Assembly (NCBI RefSeq): GCF_002278135.3
Contig: NZ_CP029425.2
Location: forward strand, 4,502,001 to 4,566,000
Direction: 5' to 3'
DNA from: Bradyrhizobium ottawaense
Lineage (GTDB): Bacteria > Pseudomonadota > Alphaproteobacteria > Rhizobiales > Xanthobacteraceae
DNA: 64,000 nucleotides
Below are positions 35,522-43,714 of this stretch, in pieces. The position numbers were made by a program, and so were the translations under genes. A model generated the notes under the pieces. The model was not told where the DNA came from. It ran no database searches and worked only from the letters and a program-made list of their open reading frames with translations. Within the stretch, counting starts at the first letter, position 1. Each line of letters starts with the position of its first letter.

Positions 35522-37123
35522 GTGGTTGGGAAGGGTTTCCGCTTCGTCTCGCTTCTTTTGGCGTCGCTTTCGCTCCTCATTGCCGCTCCGCTCGCTGCGG
35601 ATGAATTCCGCAGCCCCTCGCTCACGGCCCTGCGCGTCGACTGGCGCGCAGCGCTCGACCAACTCCGCACCGAGATCAACAGCCGCCCCCGCGTCGCGGA
35701 CGATTTCATCTTCGCACCTCGCCGTTCGGTGCCGCGCTACGATCCGCGCGCGATGCCCGCCCTGGTGCAGCTCAACGCGGTTTCCTCGCGATTCTTCACC
35801 GGCATCACCCGCAGTCCCGTGCCGGTGCTGCTGCCGTTCGACGCCGCCGCTTACCTCGAGGCGCAACGCAGCGGCGCGACGGCGACGCTCGCGCTGTCGC
35901 GCTATCAGGCGGACTTCAATCCCGTCGACATGTTCGATGCCGGCCCCGCCGGCTACAGCGCGACTTTCTCGCTCGAGCCCGGCGCCGGCGACGGCATGCC
36001 GGGCCGGGTGTTCACAAGGCCGGTCGAAGTGCAGATCACGGGCTCGGCGCTCGTCTACGACATCGCCGATCCCGCCGGCGGCAAGGGCGAGCAGATCAAA
36101 CCGCTCGCAGCACTCTACCCGGACCTGCGCAGGTTCATCCGGGAAGGCTATGTACGCTACGCTTTCACCCGTTTCGGCGTCGCCTATGTGGTGTCGATCC
36201 AGTGCCTCGACAGCGTCGCCAAGCCGCGGCGGCTGGCCTGCAAGGAAGCCTATCCGGTCGCCGAGCGCTTCCTGAGGGCCCTGCGCGTCGCGGGCGGCCA
36301 GCGCATGCGGCCATTGACGGACATTGCCTCCAACATCCTCGATCGCCCGACGGGCCGTTCGGCGGATTTCAGCTACCGGCCGAGCGGCGATATCATCCCG
36401 AACACCGGCTACCGCAAGCAGGGCGGCCATCCCGACGCAATGGCCTATGCACAAATCCGCTTTCCGCTCGAAAAGGCGCCCGCCTTCGTCCGCTCGCAAT
36501 CCTATGCCAAGCGGGACAAGACGGAGAGCGCGACCGTCTATCCCTGGCGCGACAATTTCTGCGAGTCCCGCAGTTTCGAGGTCTGGCAATGCGCGGGCGG
36601 TTACGGCCATCAGGGCGAGGACATCCGCGCCGCCGACTGCCCGCCGCACGGCGAAGGCCGCGAGCCCTGCGATCCCAAGCAGCGCGGTGTCGTCGCCGTG
36701 CGCGACGCCATCGTGATCCGCGCGTCCAAGGACCAGGCCGCGACGATTCAAGTCAACAGCCGCACCGAGCACATCCGTTTCCGCTACATGCACATGAATC
36801 CGCACGCAATGAACGCCGATGGCGTGCTCAATGGCCGCATCGTCACCGAAGGCGAGAAGATCGGTGTGATCTCGAATTATCTCGATCATCCCGCCGGCAC
36901 CTCGATGCATCTGCATTTCGACGTGCAGGTGTTCACACGCGACGGCTGGATCTGGGTCAGCCCCTACGTCACCCTGGTCTCCGCCTACGAACGACTGATC
37001 CGCGCCCGCGGCCGGGAGGTCGGCCCGGAGATCGCGGTCACGTCGCAGCCGGTCGCCCATGCGCTGCCGGACGACGTGATCAAGCCGGATCTGCGCGAGG
37101 GATCGAGCGGCGAGGAGAATTGA
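35522..37123 (+). CDS. M23-like peptidase-domain exported protein (533 aa)
   Basis: A signal peptide (about residues 1-26, FRFVSLLLASLSLLIAAPLA) precedes a long lineage-specific region (about 30-330) and a C-terminal LytM/M23-type fold with GYGHQGEDIR (His, Asp), RYMHMN and HLHFDV. These resemble the zinc ligands of peptidoglycan endopeptidases. The HxxxD is imperfect, so activity is uncertain. GTG 35522 is chosen for its GGGGGGCGAG site; GTG 35501 is the alternative. Probably a periplasmic cell-wall enzyme or regulator. Confidence 0.7.
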   Translation: MVGKGFRFVSLLLASLSLLIAAPLAADEFRSPSLTALRVDWRAALDQLRTEINSRPRVADDFIFAPRRSVPRYDPRAMPALVQLNAVSSRFFTGITRSPVPVLLPFDAAAYLEAQRSGATATLALSRYQADFNPVDMFDAGPAGYSATFSLEPGAGDGMPGRVFTRPVEVQITGSALVYDIADPAGGKGEQIKPLAALYPDLRRFIREGYVRYAFTRFGVAYVVSIQCLDSVAKPRRLACKEAYPVAERFLRALRVAGGQRMRPLTDIASNILDRPTGRSADFSYRPSGDIIPNTGYRKQGGHPDAMAYAQIRFPLEKAPAFVRSQSYAKRDKTESATVYPWRDNFCESRSFEVWQCAGGYGHQGEDIRAADCPPHGEGREPCDPKQRGVVAVRDAIVIRASKDQAATIQVNSRTEHIRFRYMHMNPHAMNADGVLNGRIVTEGEKIGVISNYLDHPAGTSMHLHFDVQVFTRDGWIWVSPYVTLVSAYERLIRARGREVGPEIAVTSQPVAHALPDDVIKPDLREGSSGEEN

Positions 37124-37207
37124 GGGCTTGCTCGCTCCAATGAAGGGCGGTGCAAGAGCTTGTTGTCGCGCGCACCGCCGGCTCAAACAAAAACAGGGAT
37201 CGGGGTG

Positions 37208-38200
37208 ATGAGTGTCGGACTGATCGGTCTTCTCGACGATATCGCGGCGATTGCAAAGGTGGCAGCGGCCTCGCTCGACGATGTAGCGAGCCAGGCTGCC
37301 AAAGCGGGCGCAAAGGCGGCTGGCGTGGTCATCGACGACGCTGCCGTCACGCCGAACTACGTCATCGGTTTTGCCTCGAAGCGCGAACTGCCGATCGTCG
37401 GCAAGATTGCGGTCGGATCGCTGCGCAACAAATTGCTGATTCTGCTTCCCGCTGCCCTGCTGCTTGGTTATTTCCTTCCCACCGCGGTGACGCCGCTGCT
37501 CATGCTGGGCGGAGCCTTTCTCTGCTACGAGGGTACCGAGAAGGTGCTCGAAGCCGTGATGCCGCATCATGCGCACCACCACGAAGCCCAGCTCGAGCCG
37601 ATCGCGCTGAATGCCCGGTCGGTCGAGGACGAGAAGGTCGCGAGCGCCATCAAGACGGATTTCATCCTGTCCGCGGAAATCATGGCGATCACGCTGGCGG
37701 CCCTTCCGGCGGGCAGCATCTGGATGCAGGCGCTGGTGCTGGCGCTGGTCGGCTTCGGTATCACGGTCGGGGTCTACGGCGTGGTGGCCCTGATCGTGAA
37801 GGCGGACGATGCCGGGTTGGCCCTTGCGCGCTATGACGGCGCCTCAGTCATTGGCGCCGCGATCCGCTCGCTTGGACGCGCGCTGGTCCGCCGTATGCCC
37901 ACCTTCCTGGCGGTGCTGAGCACCATCGGCACTGCCGCCATGATCTGGGTTGGCGGCGGCATCATCCTGCACGGCATCGAAAAATACGGCCCGCCGGTGG
38001 TCGGCCGCACGGTCCATGCCGCAACCGAGGCGGCCGCGCACGCCCTTCCATCCGTTGCCGGCATCATCGAATGGTCGGTCGAGGCAGCCATCTCAGGCGT
38101 GCTTGGACTACTTGTCGGCGCCGTTGCGATTCCGGCAGTCCAATACGGTCTCTCGCCGGCATGGAAACGGCTGAGGCGATCGCAGGACCGCGCCTCCTAG
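37208..38200 (+). CDS. DUF808 family inner-membrane protein (YedI-like)
   Basis: A 330-residue protein matching the YedI/DUF808 pattern: N-terminal SVGLIGLLDDIAAIAKVAA with repeated Ala/Lys helices, then KRELPIVGKIAVGSLRNKL and several transmembrane helices, including KTDFILSAEIMAITLAAL. ATG 37208 has GGGATCGGGGTG before it. A His-rich loop (HHAHHHEAQ, about 119-127) may bind metal. Molecular function of the family is unknown. Confidence 0.85.
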   Translation: MSVGLIGLLDDIAAIAKVAAASLDDVASQAAKAGAKAAGVVIDDAAVTPNYVIGFASKRELPIVGKIAVGSLRNKLLILLPAALLLGYFLPTAVTPLLMLGGAFLCYEGTEKVLEAVMPHHAHHHEAQLEPIALNARSVEDEKVASAIKTDFILSAEIMAITLAALPAGSIWMQALVLALVGFGITVGVYGVVALIVKADDAGLALARYDGASVIGAAIRSLGRALVRRMPTFLAVLSTIGTAAMIWVGGGIILHGIEKYGPPVVGRTVHAATEAAAHALPSVAGIIEWSVEAAISGVLGLLVGAVAIPAVQYGLSPAWKRLRRSQDRAS

Positions 38201-38225
38201 CCGCCATCCGGGCGACGGGTGCGGG

Positions 38226-38732
38226 CTACTCCAAGAACGTCGTGAGCTGCGCGCCCTCGTCCGCAACGAACACCGCGATCAATTCCGCGGGCTCCGTCGC
38301 GCTGGCGTTGGCCGAGACCAGGTGCGTCGAGCCCGGCGGTTCGAAGAAGGACTGGCCGACGCCAAACGTCGCGACAGGACCGCCGCCGAGCTGGGAGCGG
38401 ATCTCGCCCTTGGTGATGTAGGCCGTCACGGATCCAGCGTGACGATGCGGCCGTGAAAACCCGCCCGGACCATAGGTCACCCGCACGATGGTGACGCGCT
38501 TGCCCGGCACGTTCGGCAATGCGTAGGAGCCGATCGGTTCGACCTTGTCGAGCGGCGAGCTCTCCGCCGCCGTGGCGCAGAGCGGCGCCAGCGCGCCGGA
38601 GACGGCATCCATCGTCACCGGCAGCGCTTTGCCGATCGCCAGCGCACAGGCCAGCCCTGCAACGACGGCGAGCGCCGTCGAACGCGACGGCGCCGGACGC
38701 TGTACGGCAGATAAACTCATTGCTGTCATCAT
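38226..38732 (-). CDS. exported cupin-domain protein (168 aa)
   Basis: The N-terminal hydrophobic segment (STALAVVAGLACALAIGKAL) is a signal anchor. The single cupin barrel (about 70-165) carries HRHAGSVTAYITKGEI and GGSFFEPPG-like motifs with His residues (PHRH, STHL) that can bind a metal. Downstream of the AhpD-like gene (18 bp), so the two form an operon divergent from marR-like 39285. It is a paralogue of the cupin at 48061. Confidence 0.78.
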   Translation of the reverse strand: MMTAMSLSAVQRPAPSRSTALAVVAGLACALAIGKALPVTMDAVSGALAPLCATAAESSPLDKVEPIGSYALPNVPGKRVTIVRVTYGPGGFSRPHRHAGSVTAYITKGEIRSQLGGGPVATFGVGQSFFEPPGSTHLVSANASATEPAELIAVFVADEGAQLTTFLE

Positions 38733-38750
38733 AACCTCCCTTCGTGCCGA

Positions 38751-39230
38751 TCAGGATGCCGCAGCATTCGCGGCCACCGGCCGCGGCGCCGGCGTCCAGC
38801 GAAACGCAGCCCCAAAGCGATTCCAGACATTGATCGAGGCGACCGCCGAGGTCAGGTACATCAGCTCGGTCTCGGAGAACTCCCGGGCAGCTTCGGCATA
38901 GACGTCCTCGCTGACGCCGTCGGGCAGGACAGTCAGCGCCTCGGCCCAGGCCAGCGCGGCGCGCTCACGCGGCGAAAAGATCGGCGCCTCGCGCCAGACT
39001 GCGACCAAATGGAGCTTGTCGACGGGAACGCCGATCCGTTCCGACAGCAGGACATGATGCTGCACGCAGAAGGCGCAGCCATTGATCTGCGAGGCGCGCA
39101 GCTTGACGAGCTCGATGAGCTGCTTGTCCAGGCCGGCTTTGGCCGCAAGCTGACCCAGCGCCAGCACCAGATCATAGACGTCAGGCGCGATCTTCTTGAA
39201 ATCCTCGTATTCGCTACGGGCATGTGACAT
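38751..39230 (-). CDS. carboxymuconolactone decarboxylase/AhpD-like protein
   Basis: A 159-residue AhpD-fold protein with the redox pair in CAFCVQHH (Cys52, Cys55, His58-59) and the typical KLRASQINGC lead-in. Proteins of this kind reduce peroxides or act as antioxidant partners, not as decarboxylases. First gene of an operon with the cupin, divergent from a MarR regulator, which suggests oxidative or electrophile stress control. Confidence 0.88.
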   Translation of the reverse strand: MSHARSEYEDFKKIAPDVYDLVLALGQLAAKAGLDKQLIELVKLRASQINGCAFCVQHHVLLSERIGVPVDKLHLVAVWREAPIFSPRERAALAWAEALTVLPDGVSEDVYAEAAREFSETELMYLTSAVASINVWNRFGAAFRWTPAPRPVAANAAAS

Positions 39231-39246
39231 TGCCGTTCACCTCGTC

Positions 39247-39285
39247 TTATTGTATGAAGGCTTACATCTTATAAGAGCTCTTATA
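39247..39285. promoter_or_regulatory. MarR operator region
   Basis: The perfect 16-bp palindrome TATAAGAGCTCTTATA (39270-39285) abuts the start codon of the MarR gene. A second, partial repeat TGTATGAAGGCTTACA lies just left of it. One protein could repress both divergent transcripts. Confidence 0.6.
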
Positions 39286-39818
39286 TGTCACGCAAGTCCG
39301 CAGCCGCCGCAAGACCCAAAACCGCGTACAAGGCGACCGCACCTAGCGGCGACGTGCGTGTACCCGCGCCCGGAGAAGGCAAGCGTGGCGAGCAAGGTTA
39401 TCTCGGCTATCTCCTGCGCCAGGCCCATGCCGCGGTCCGCCTGACGATGGAACGGGCGCTGGCCGATCTCGGCGTGACATCGCCACAATTCGCGGTGTTG
39501 ACCATGCTCAACGCGTATCCGGGACTATCAGGCGCCGACGTCGCCCGCCTCACCTTCCTGACGCCCCAGACTGTCGGCGTCATCATCCGCAACCTCGAAC
39601 GCGACGGCGCGATTCTGATGACGCCCCATCCAGTCCACGGCCGCATTCAGCAATGGACGCTGACGCCGCGCGGCGCGACGCTGCTGAAGGACTGCCGCGA
39701 GCGTGTGATCGCGCTCGAGAAGCGACTTACTCGGGGTTTGGATAGCAAAGCGGAAACGACAATCCGGCGCTGGCTCGCCGGAATTGCGACTGATTTACAG
39801 CAGGACCAGGTGGATTGA
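39285..39818 (+). CDS. MarR-family transcriptional regulator
   Basis: A 177-residue protein with a 40-residue basic Ala/Lys N-terminal extension, then the MarR winged helix: QAHAAVRLTMERALADLGVT, the recognition region GADVARLTFLTPQTVGVIIR, wing MTPHPVHGRIQQWTLTPRG, and dimerisation helices. The genes it faces (AhpD-like, cupin) are its likely targets, and the palindrome over its own start suggests autorepression. Confidence 0.88.
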   Translation: MSRKSAAAARPKTAYKATAPSGDVRVPAPGEGKRGEQGYLGYLLRQAHAAVRLTMERALADLGVTSPQFAVLTMLNAYPGLSGADVARLTFLTPQTVGVIIRNLERDGAILMTPHPVHGRIQQWTLTPRGATLLKDCRERVIALEKRLTRGLDSKAETTIRRWLAGIATDLQQDQVD

Positions 39819-39838
39819 CGTTCGTCTCTGGCGAAGCC

Positions 39839-40090
39839 CTACCCGTCCTTCAACGCGTCCTTGACGTCGCCGGCGGGCCAAGTCTCGGTCGCGGCGATCA
39901 CCCGCACGCGGGATCGATCCGTGGCATTGACCAGCACGTGCGAAGTCACCCGGTCGCGGCTCGGCTCCAGGTGCAGAGTGGTTTCGGGCTTCCAGCTCAG
40001 CGTGATCGCCAGATCGCCCGGAAAAATCTGCCAGCGCGATCCGTCGTCGAGCTCGACGACATGGCTTTCCGCATGCGCTTGTATCTTCAT
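39839..40090 (-). CDS. hypothetical protein (83 aa)
   Basis: A compact, mostly beta-strand protein (MKIQAHAESHVVELDDGSRW...), without signal peptide or motif. It is well formed with a natural start and is probably conserved in the genus. No function can be proposed. Confidence 0.55.
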   Translation of the reverse strand: MKIQAHAESHVVELDDGSRWQIFPGDLAITLSWKPETTLHLEPSRDRVTSHVLVNATDRSRVRVIAATETWPAGDVKDALKDG

Positions 40091-40129
40091 TCCACCTCGA
40101 ATTCTCGATGACAGGCTGCGTGCGCGGAA

Positions 40130-40154
40130 AAGGCCCCGGCGATCAGCCGGGGCC
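40130..40154 (-). terminator. strong hairpin downstream of the Arg/Asp-repeat protein
   Basis: GGCCCCGGC-GATCA-GCCGGGGCC, 9-bp perfect stem just after the stop of the gene at 40162-40425 (minus). It lacks a clean T-run. Confidence 0.5.
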
Positions 40155-40161
40155 TGCTCCG

Positions 40162-40425
40162 TTAGTCGTTGTCGTGATGAATCACGGTCTTTTCGCGATT
40201 GCCGAATTCGTCCTGCTTCTTGATCACCGTGCTGCGATCAGAGGGCTCGCGCTCCCTGATGACAGTGGTGCGGTCGCGATCGCGGTCCCGCTCGCGGTAC
40301 TCGTGGGACTGACCGACCGTCACGCCGGCGCCGACCGGGCCGACGTGAACGCCGACTTCATCCGCGAGCGCAGGCGTCGCAACGGCGGTGATCATGGCGG
40401 CGGCAAACAGATATGTCCTCATCAT
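40162..40425 (-). CDS. exported charged protein with RDRDR repeats (87 aa)
   Basis: ATG 40425 follows AAGGAGGAAG. A signal peptide (MMRTYLFAAAMITAVATPALA) is followed by a Val/Gly segment and then an Arg/Asp/Glu-rich repeat region (YRERDRDRDRTTVIREREP), ending in HHDND. Similar small periplasmic proteins with RDRDR tracts are frequent in Bradyrhizobium. Likely intrinsically disordered; function unknown. Confidence 0.65.
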   Translation of the reverse strand: MMRTYLFAAAMITAVATPALADEVGVHVGPVGAGVTVGQSHEYRERDRDRDRTTVIREREPSDRSTVIKKQDEFGNREKTVIHHDND

Positions 40426-40571
40426 CTCTTCCTCCTTCCGGATACGAAGGGAATGCGGGACTGCGACAGTTTGTTCCGACAGAAAGCCTGATCCTGGGCC
40501 GCGCAGAATCAGCTGTGCGGCTGTCCCAGGAACCGACCCACACAGGCCATGTTTCGGGCTACAATGTGCCC

Positions 40572-41801
40572 ATGACGCACGCTGATTCCTCCCTCCATCC
40601 GACTCGCCGCAGCCTGCTGCAATCGACGTTCGGTGCAGCCGCTCTGCTCGCATTCCAGACACGCGTCCTCGCCGCGCCTCCAGGCTTCGACGAATGGCGC
40701 GAGAGCTTCCGCGCACGTGCGATGGCCAAGGGCATTTCGGCCGCGACCTGGCAACGCGCGATGGGACGGGTCGAGCCCGACATGAGCGTGTTCAAGCAGA
40801 TGCGCAGCCAGCCCGAATTCCACGAGCAGGTCTGGCAATACATCAATCGCCGCGTCTCCGACTGGCGCGTCATCAACGGCAAGATTGCGCTGAAGAACAA
40901 CGAGGCGCTGCTGGCGCGCATCGAGCGGGATTTCGGTGTCGAGCGCGGCACGCTGCTGGCGCTGTGGGGCGTCGAGTCCGCTTATGGCGATCCCCTGGTG
41001 CAGCAGAACCACATGACGCCGGTATTTCCCTCGCTCGCCGCACTCGCCTGGAACGAGCCGCGCCGGAAGGCCTATTGGGAGACCGAGCTGATCAACGCGC
41101 TACGCATCGTCGACAAGGGCTGGAGCACACCCGAGCAGATGCAGGGCTCCTGGGCCGGCGCGATGGGCCATTCGCAATGGATGCCGGAAGTCTGGCTCAA
41201 TGTCGGCATCGACTATGACGGCGACGGCAAGGTCTCGCCCTTCGGCAAGCCCGACGACGCGCTGGGTTCGACCGCAAAATATCTCGTCAACCGCGGCAAA
41301 TGGCATCGCGGCGAGCATTGGGGCTATGAGGTGCGCGCCGCCGGCAATATGAGCGGCAGCCGCACCTATGCGGCCTGGGCGTCAGCCGGCGTCACCCGCG
41401 CCGACGGCCAGCCGTTCCCGCAGCCAAACGCATCCGCGCAAATGTGGACGCCGGTTGCGGGCGGACCGACCTTCCTGCTCGGACCGAATTTCTATTCCGT
41501 GAAGAGCTACAACCCTTCCATGAACTATGCGCTCGCGATCTGCCATCTCGGCGACCGCTGCCTGGGGGCGCCGCCCTTCATCCAGCCCTTCCCCGGCTCC
41601 GAGCGCGCGCTGACGCTCGCCGAGGTGCAGGAGATGCAGACGCGCTTGACGAAAGCCGGTTTCGACACCGGCGGCACCGACGGCCGGGTCGGCAACGACA
41701 CCATGAAGGCGATCAAGGATTTCCAGCAGCGCGCAGGGATTGCGCCGGCGGACGGCTATGGCGGGCTGAAGGTGCTGGCCAAGCTGCGGCAGGGGTCGTA
41801 G
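40572..41801 (+). CDS. lytic murein transglycosylase (MltB type) with peptidoglycan-binding domain
   Basis: A 409-residue protein. A twin-arginine signal (TRRSLLQSTFGAAALLAF) precedes the SLT2/MltB domain (about 35-330) with catalytic Glu135 in ALWGVESAYG and the GAMGHSQWMP motif. A C-terminal peptidoglycan-binding domain (about 345-405, TLAEVQEMQTRLTKAGFDTG) follows. It cleaves glycan strands to 1,6-anhydro ends in the periplasm. Start 40572 is fixed by the signal peptide; upstream frame is noncoding. No lipobox, so soluble unlike E. coli MltB. Confidence 0.92.
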   Translation: MTHADSSLHPTRRSLLQSTFGAAALLAFQTRVLAAPPGFDEWRESFRARAMAKGISAATWQRAMGRVEPDMSVFKQMRSQPEFHEQVWQYINRRVSDWRVINGKIALKNNEALLARIERDFGVERGTLLALWGVESAYGDPLVQQNHMTPVFPSLAALAWNEPRRKAYWETELINALRIVDKGWSTPEQMQGSWAGAMGHSQWMPEVWLNVGIDYDGDGKVSPFGKPDDALGSTAKYLVNRGKWHRGEHWGYEVRAAGNMSGSRTYAAWASAGVTRADGQPFPQPNASAQMWTPVAGGPTFLLGPNFYSVKSYNPSMNYALAICHLGDRCLGAPPFIQPFPGSERALTLAEVQEMQTRLTKAGFDTGGTDGRVGNDTMKAIKDFQQRAGIAPADGYGGLKVLAKLRQGS

Positions 41802-41808
41802 GTACGCC

Positions 41809-41912
41809 GTCATTCCGGGGCTCGCGTAGCGAGAACCCGGAATCCATTCCTCCACATTGCTTGCTGCACAATAGATTCCGGGCTCGCGCCGAGTGGCGCG
41901 CCCCGGAATGAC
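41809..41912. repeat. intergenic palindromic repeat (CATTCCGGGG type)
   Basis: Outer arms GTCATTCCGGGGC and CCCCGGAATGAC and a nested AACCCGGAATCCATT/AGATTCCGGGCTCGCG pair fold the whole segment. This is a familiar dispersed element of Bradyrhizobium genomes. Lies between converging genes. Confidence 0.75.
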
Positions 41913-41920
41913 AGCCTGCC

Positions 41921-42718
41921 TCAATGCCGGTACTGCGGCTCCTCGGCATCCAGCTGCCTGCGGATCGCGGCGAGATGCAGCCGCGCGGATTCGGAATCGC
42001 CCTCGCGCATCTGCCTGTAGGTCTCGGCCGCGATCGCGGGATCGACCGGCAGCACTTTCCGCCCCGTCGACATCGCCAGCACCTGTACCTCGGCGGCGCG
42101 TTCGAGGTAATAGAGATCGTCCCAGGCTTCCGCGATGGTGGGCGCCAGCACCATCACGCCGTGATGCTTCATGAAGACGATGTCGGCATCGCCGACGGCG
42201 GAGGCGATGCGCGCACCCTCCCGATTGTCGAGCGCAAGGCCGTTGTAGTCGCGGTCGACCGCGGTGCGGCCGTAGAATTTCAGCGCGGTCTGGCCGGCCC
42301 AGATCAAGGGATCGCCTTCGGTCATCGACAGCGCCGTCGCATAGGGCATGTGGGTATGGAACGCGACCTTGGCGCGCGGCAGGCGCTTGTGCATCTCGGC
42401 ATGGATGTAGAACGCGGTCGCCTCGGGCACGCCCTCGCCGTCGAGCACGTTGCCGTGGAAATCGCAGATCAGCAGCTTGGACGCGGACAGCTCGCGGAAG
42501 GCGTAGCCGTAGGGATTAACGAGGAACAGATCGTCATGACCAGGCACGACGGCCGAGAAATGGTTGCAGATGCCTTCCTCAAAACCGTTGCGCGCGGCCA
42601 TGCGGAAGCAGGCGGCGAGATCCTCGCGTGCGGTGCGAATTGCATCGGTGGCGAGGTCCGGCCGGTTCGAGCGGAATGGTGCTGACGCGGGTGAGGAAGC
42701 GTGGAGGCTGTGCGCCAT
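41921..42718 (-). CDS. class II aldolase/adducin family protein
   Basis: About 265 residues with the aldolase II fold: zinc ligands His-x-His in AFHTHMPYAT and a later MKHHGVMV, phosphate loop-like GNVLDGEGVPEAT, and the acidic EAWDDLYYLERAAE helix. Bacterial members act on L-fuculose-phosphate-like aldols or decarboxylate; the substrate here is unknown. Start 42718 (MAHSLHASS) or 42730. Upstream of it, reading the same way, is an SDR dehydrogenase, so a small catabolic pair is possible. Confidence 0.85.
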   Translation of the reverse strand: MAHSLHASSPASAPFRSNRPDLATDAIRTAREDLAACFRMAARNGFEEGICNHFSAVVPGHDDLFLVNPYGYAFRELSASKLLICDFHGNVLDGEGVPEATAFYIHAEMHKRLPRAKVAFHTHMPYATALSMTEGDPLIWAGQTALKFYGRTAVDRDYNGLALDNREGARIASAVGDADIVFMKHHGVMVLAPTIAEAWDDLYYLERAAEVQVLAMSTGRKVLPVDPAIAAETYRQMREGDSESARLHLAAIRRQLDAEEPQYRH

Positions 42719-42813
42719 GGCGAAGGACACCTCTGTCGGTCGAAAGCTGCCGTCTTGTACAGGGGCTGCGCCTGCGCGTCAGCCCCTGCGACCGCCACCC
42801 TGCCCTGCGCGGC

Positions 42814-43629
42814 TCAGGCCCGCCGCGGCACGCCGCCGGCATTCATGCCGCCGTCGATGACGAGCTCGCTGCCGGTGACGTAGCGCGAGGCATCGGAGGC
42901 CAGATACAGCACGCCTGAGGCGATCTCCACCGCCTCCCCCGCGCGGGCGAGCGGCGTGACGACCTTGGCACGCTCCTCGGGATCGATCGGCGCGTTCTGG
43001 CCGGCGCCGGTCGCACCGGTCGGGATCTTGCCCCAGATCGGGGTATCGATGATGCCGGGATGCACGGAATTGACTCGGATGCCGTCGCCGGCCGCCGCGC
43101 ATTCCATCGCGATCGACTTGGCGAACAGCCGCACGCCGCCCTTGGTCGCCGAATAGGCGGACAGACCCGGCGAACCTCGCAGGCCCGCGAGCGAGGACAT
43201 CATGACGATCGAGCCGCCGCCATGCTTGCGCATCAGCGGCAGGCAATGCTTGACCGAGAGAAACACGCCGTCGAGATTGATCGCGTTCTGCTTGCGCCAG
43301 TCGGCGAGCGTCATGTCGACGATCGATGGCACGGCGATGCCGATGCCGGCATTGGAGACGAGAATATCGAGCCTGCCGTAGAGCTTGGCGATTTCGGCGA
43401 CGATATCGATCCAGCGCTCCTCGCTGGTGACGTCCTGCTCCAGGAATATCGCCTTGCCGCCGGCTTTCGTCACGCGCTTGGCGAGCTCGGGCCCGCGCAG
43501 CTCATCGATGTCGGTGATGACAACGGTCGCGCCCTCGCGCGCGAACAGCTCGACGATGGCCTCGCCGATACCCGAGGCGCCGCCGGTCACCAGCGCGACC
43601 TTGCCCTCAACCTGCCCTGCCATGTTCAC
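42814..43629 (-). CDS. short-chain dehydrogenase/reductase (SDR)
   Basis: A 271-residue classical SDR: TGGASGIGEA cofactor loop (about 15-24), NAGIG (about 92-96), catalytic Ser near MMSSLAG and Tyr-x3-Lys in YSATKGG, and the C-terminal TGSELVIDGGM. Asp after the second strand (TDIDE) indicates NAD(H) preference. Substrate unknown; same direction as the class II aldolase 96 bp downstream. Confidence 0.9.
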   Translation of the reverse strand: MNMAGQVEGKVALVTGGASGIGEAIVELFAREGATVVITDIDELRGPELAKRVTKAGGKAIFLEQDVTSEERWIDIVAEIAKLYGRLDILVSNAGIGIAVPSIVDMTLADWRKQNAINLDGVFLSVKHCLPLMRKHGGGSIVMMSSLAGLRGSPGLSAYSATKGGVRLFAKSIAMECAAAGDGIRVNSVHPGIIDTPIWGKIPTGATGAGQNAPIDPEERAKVVTPLARAGEAVEIASGVLYLASDASRYVTGSELVIDGGMNAGGVPRRA

Positions 43630-43714
43630 TCCCTTTTTTGTTGTTTGAGGTCGTTATCTTTTACGCATGATCTCTGCGCAAACGCGTTCCGCGTTTGTCG
43701 CATCAGATCTTGCG

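Noticed and set aside
34751..37582. Apparent 1298-residue minus-strand protein reaching from epmA across efp and the M23-like gene
   Set aside because: Only the part 33686-34750 is EpmA. The rest is the antisense of efp and its neighbours and has low-complexity His/Arg/Gly composition.
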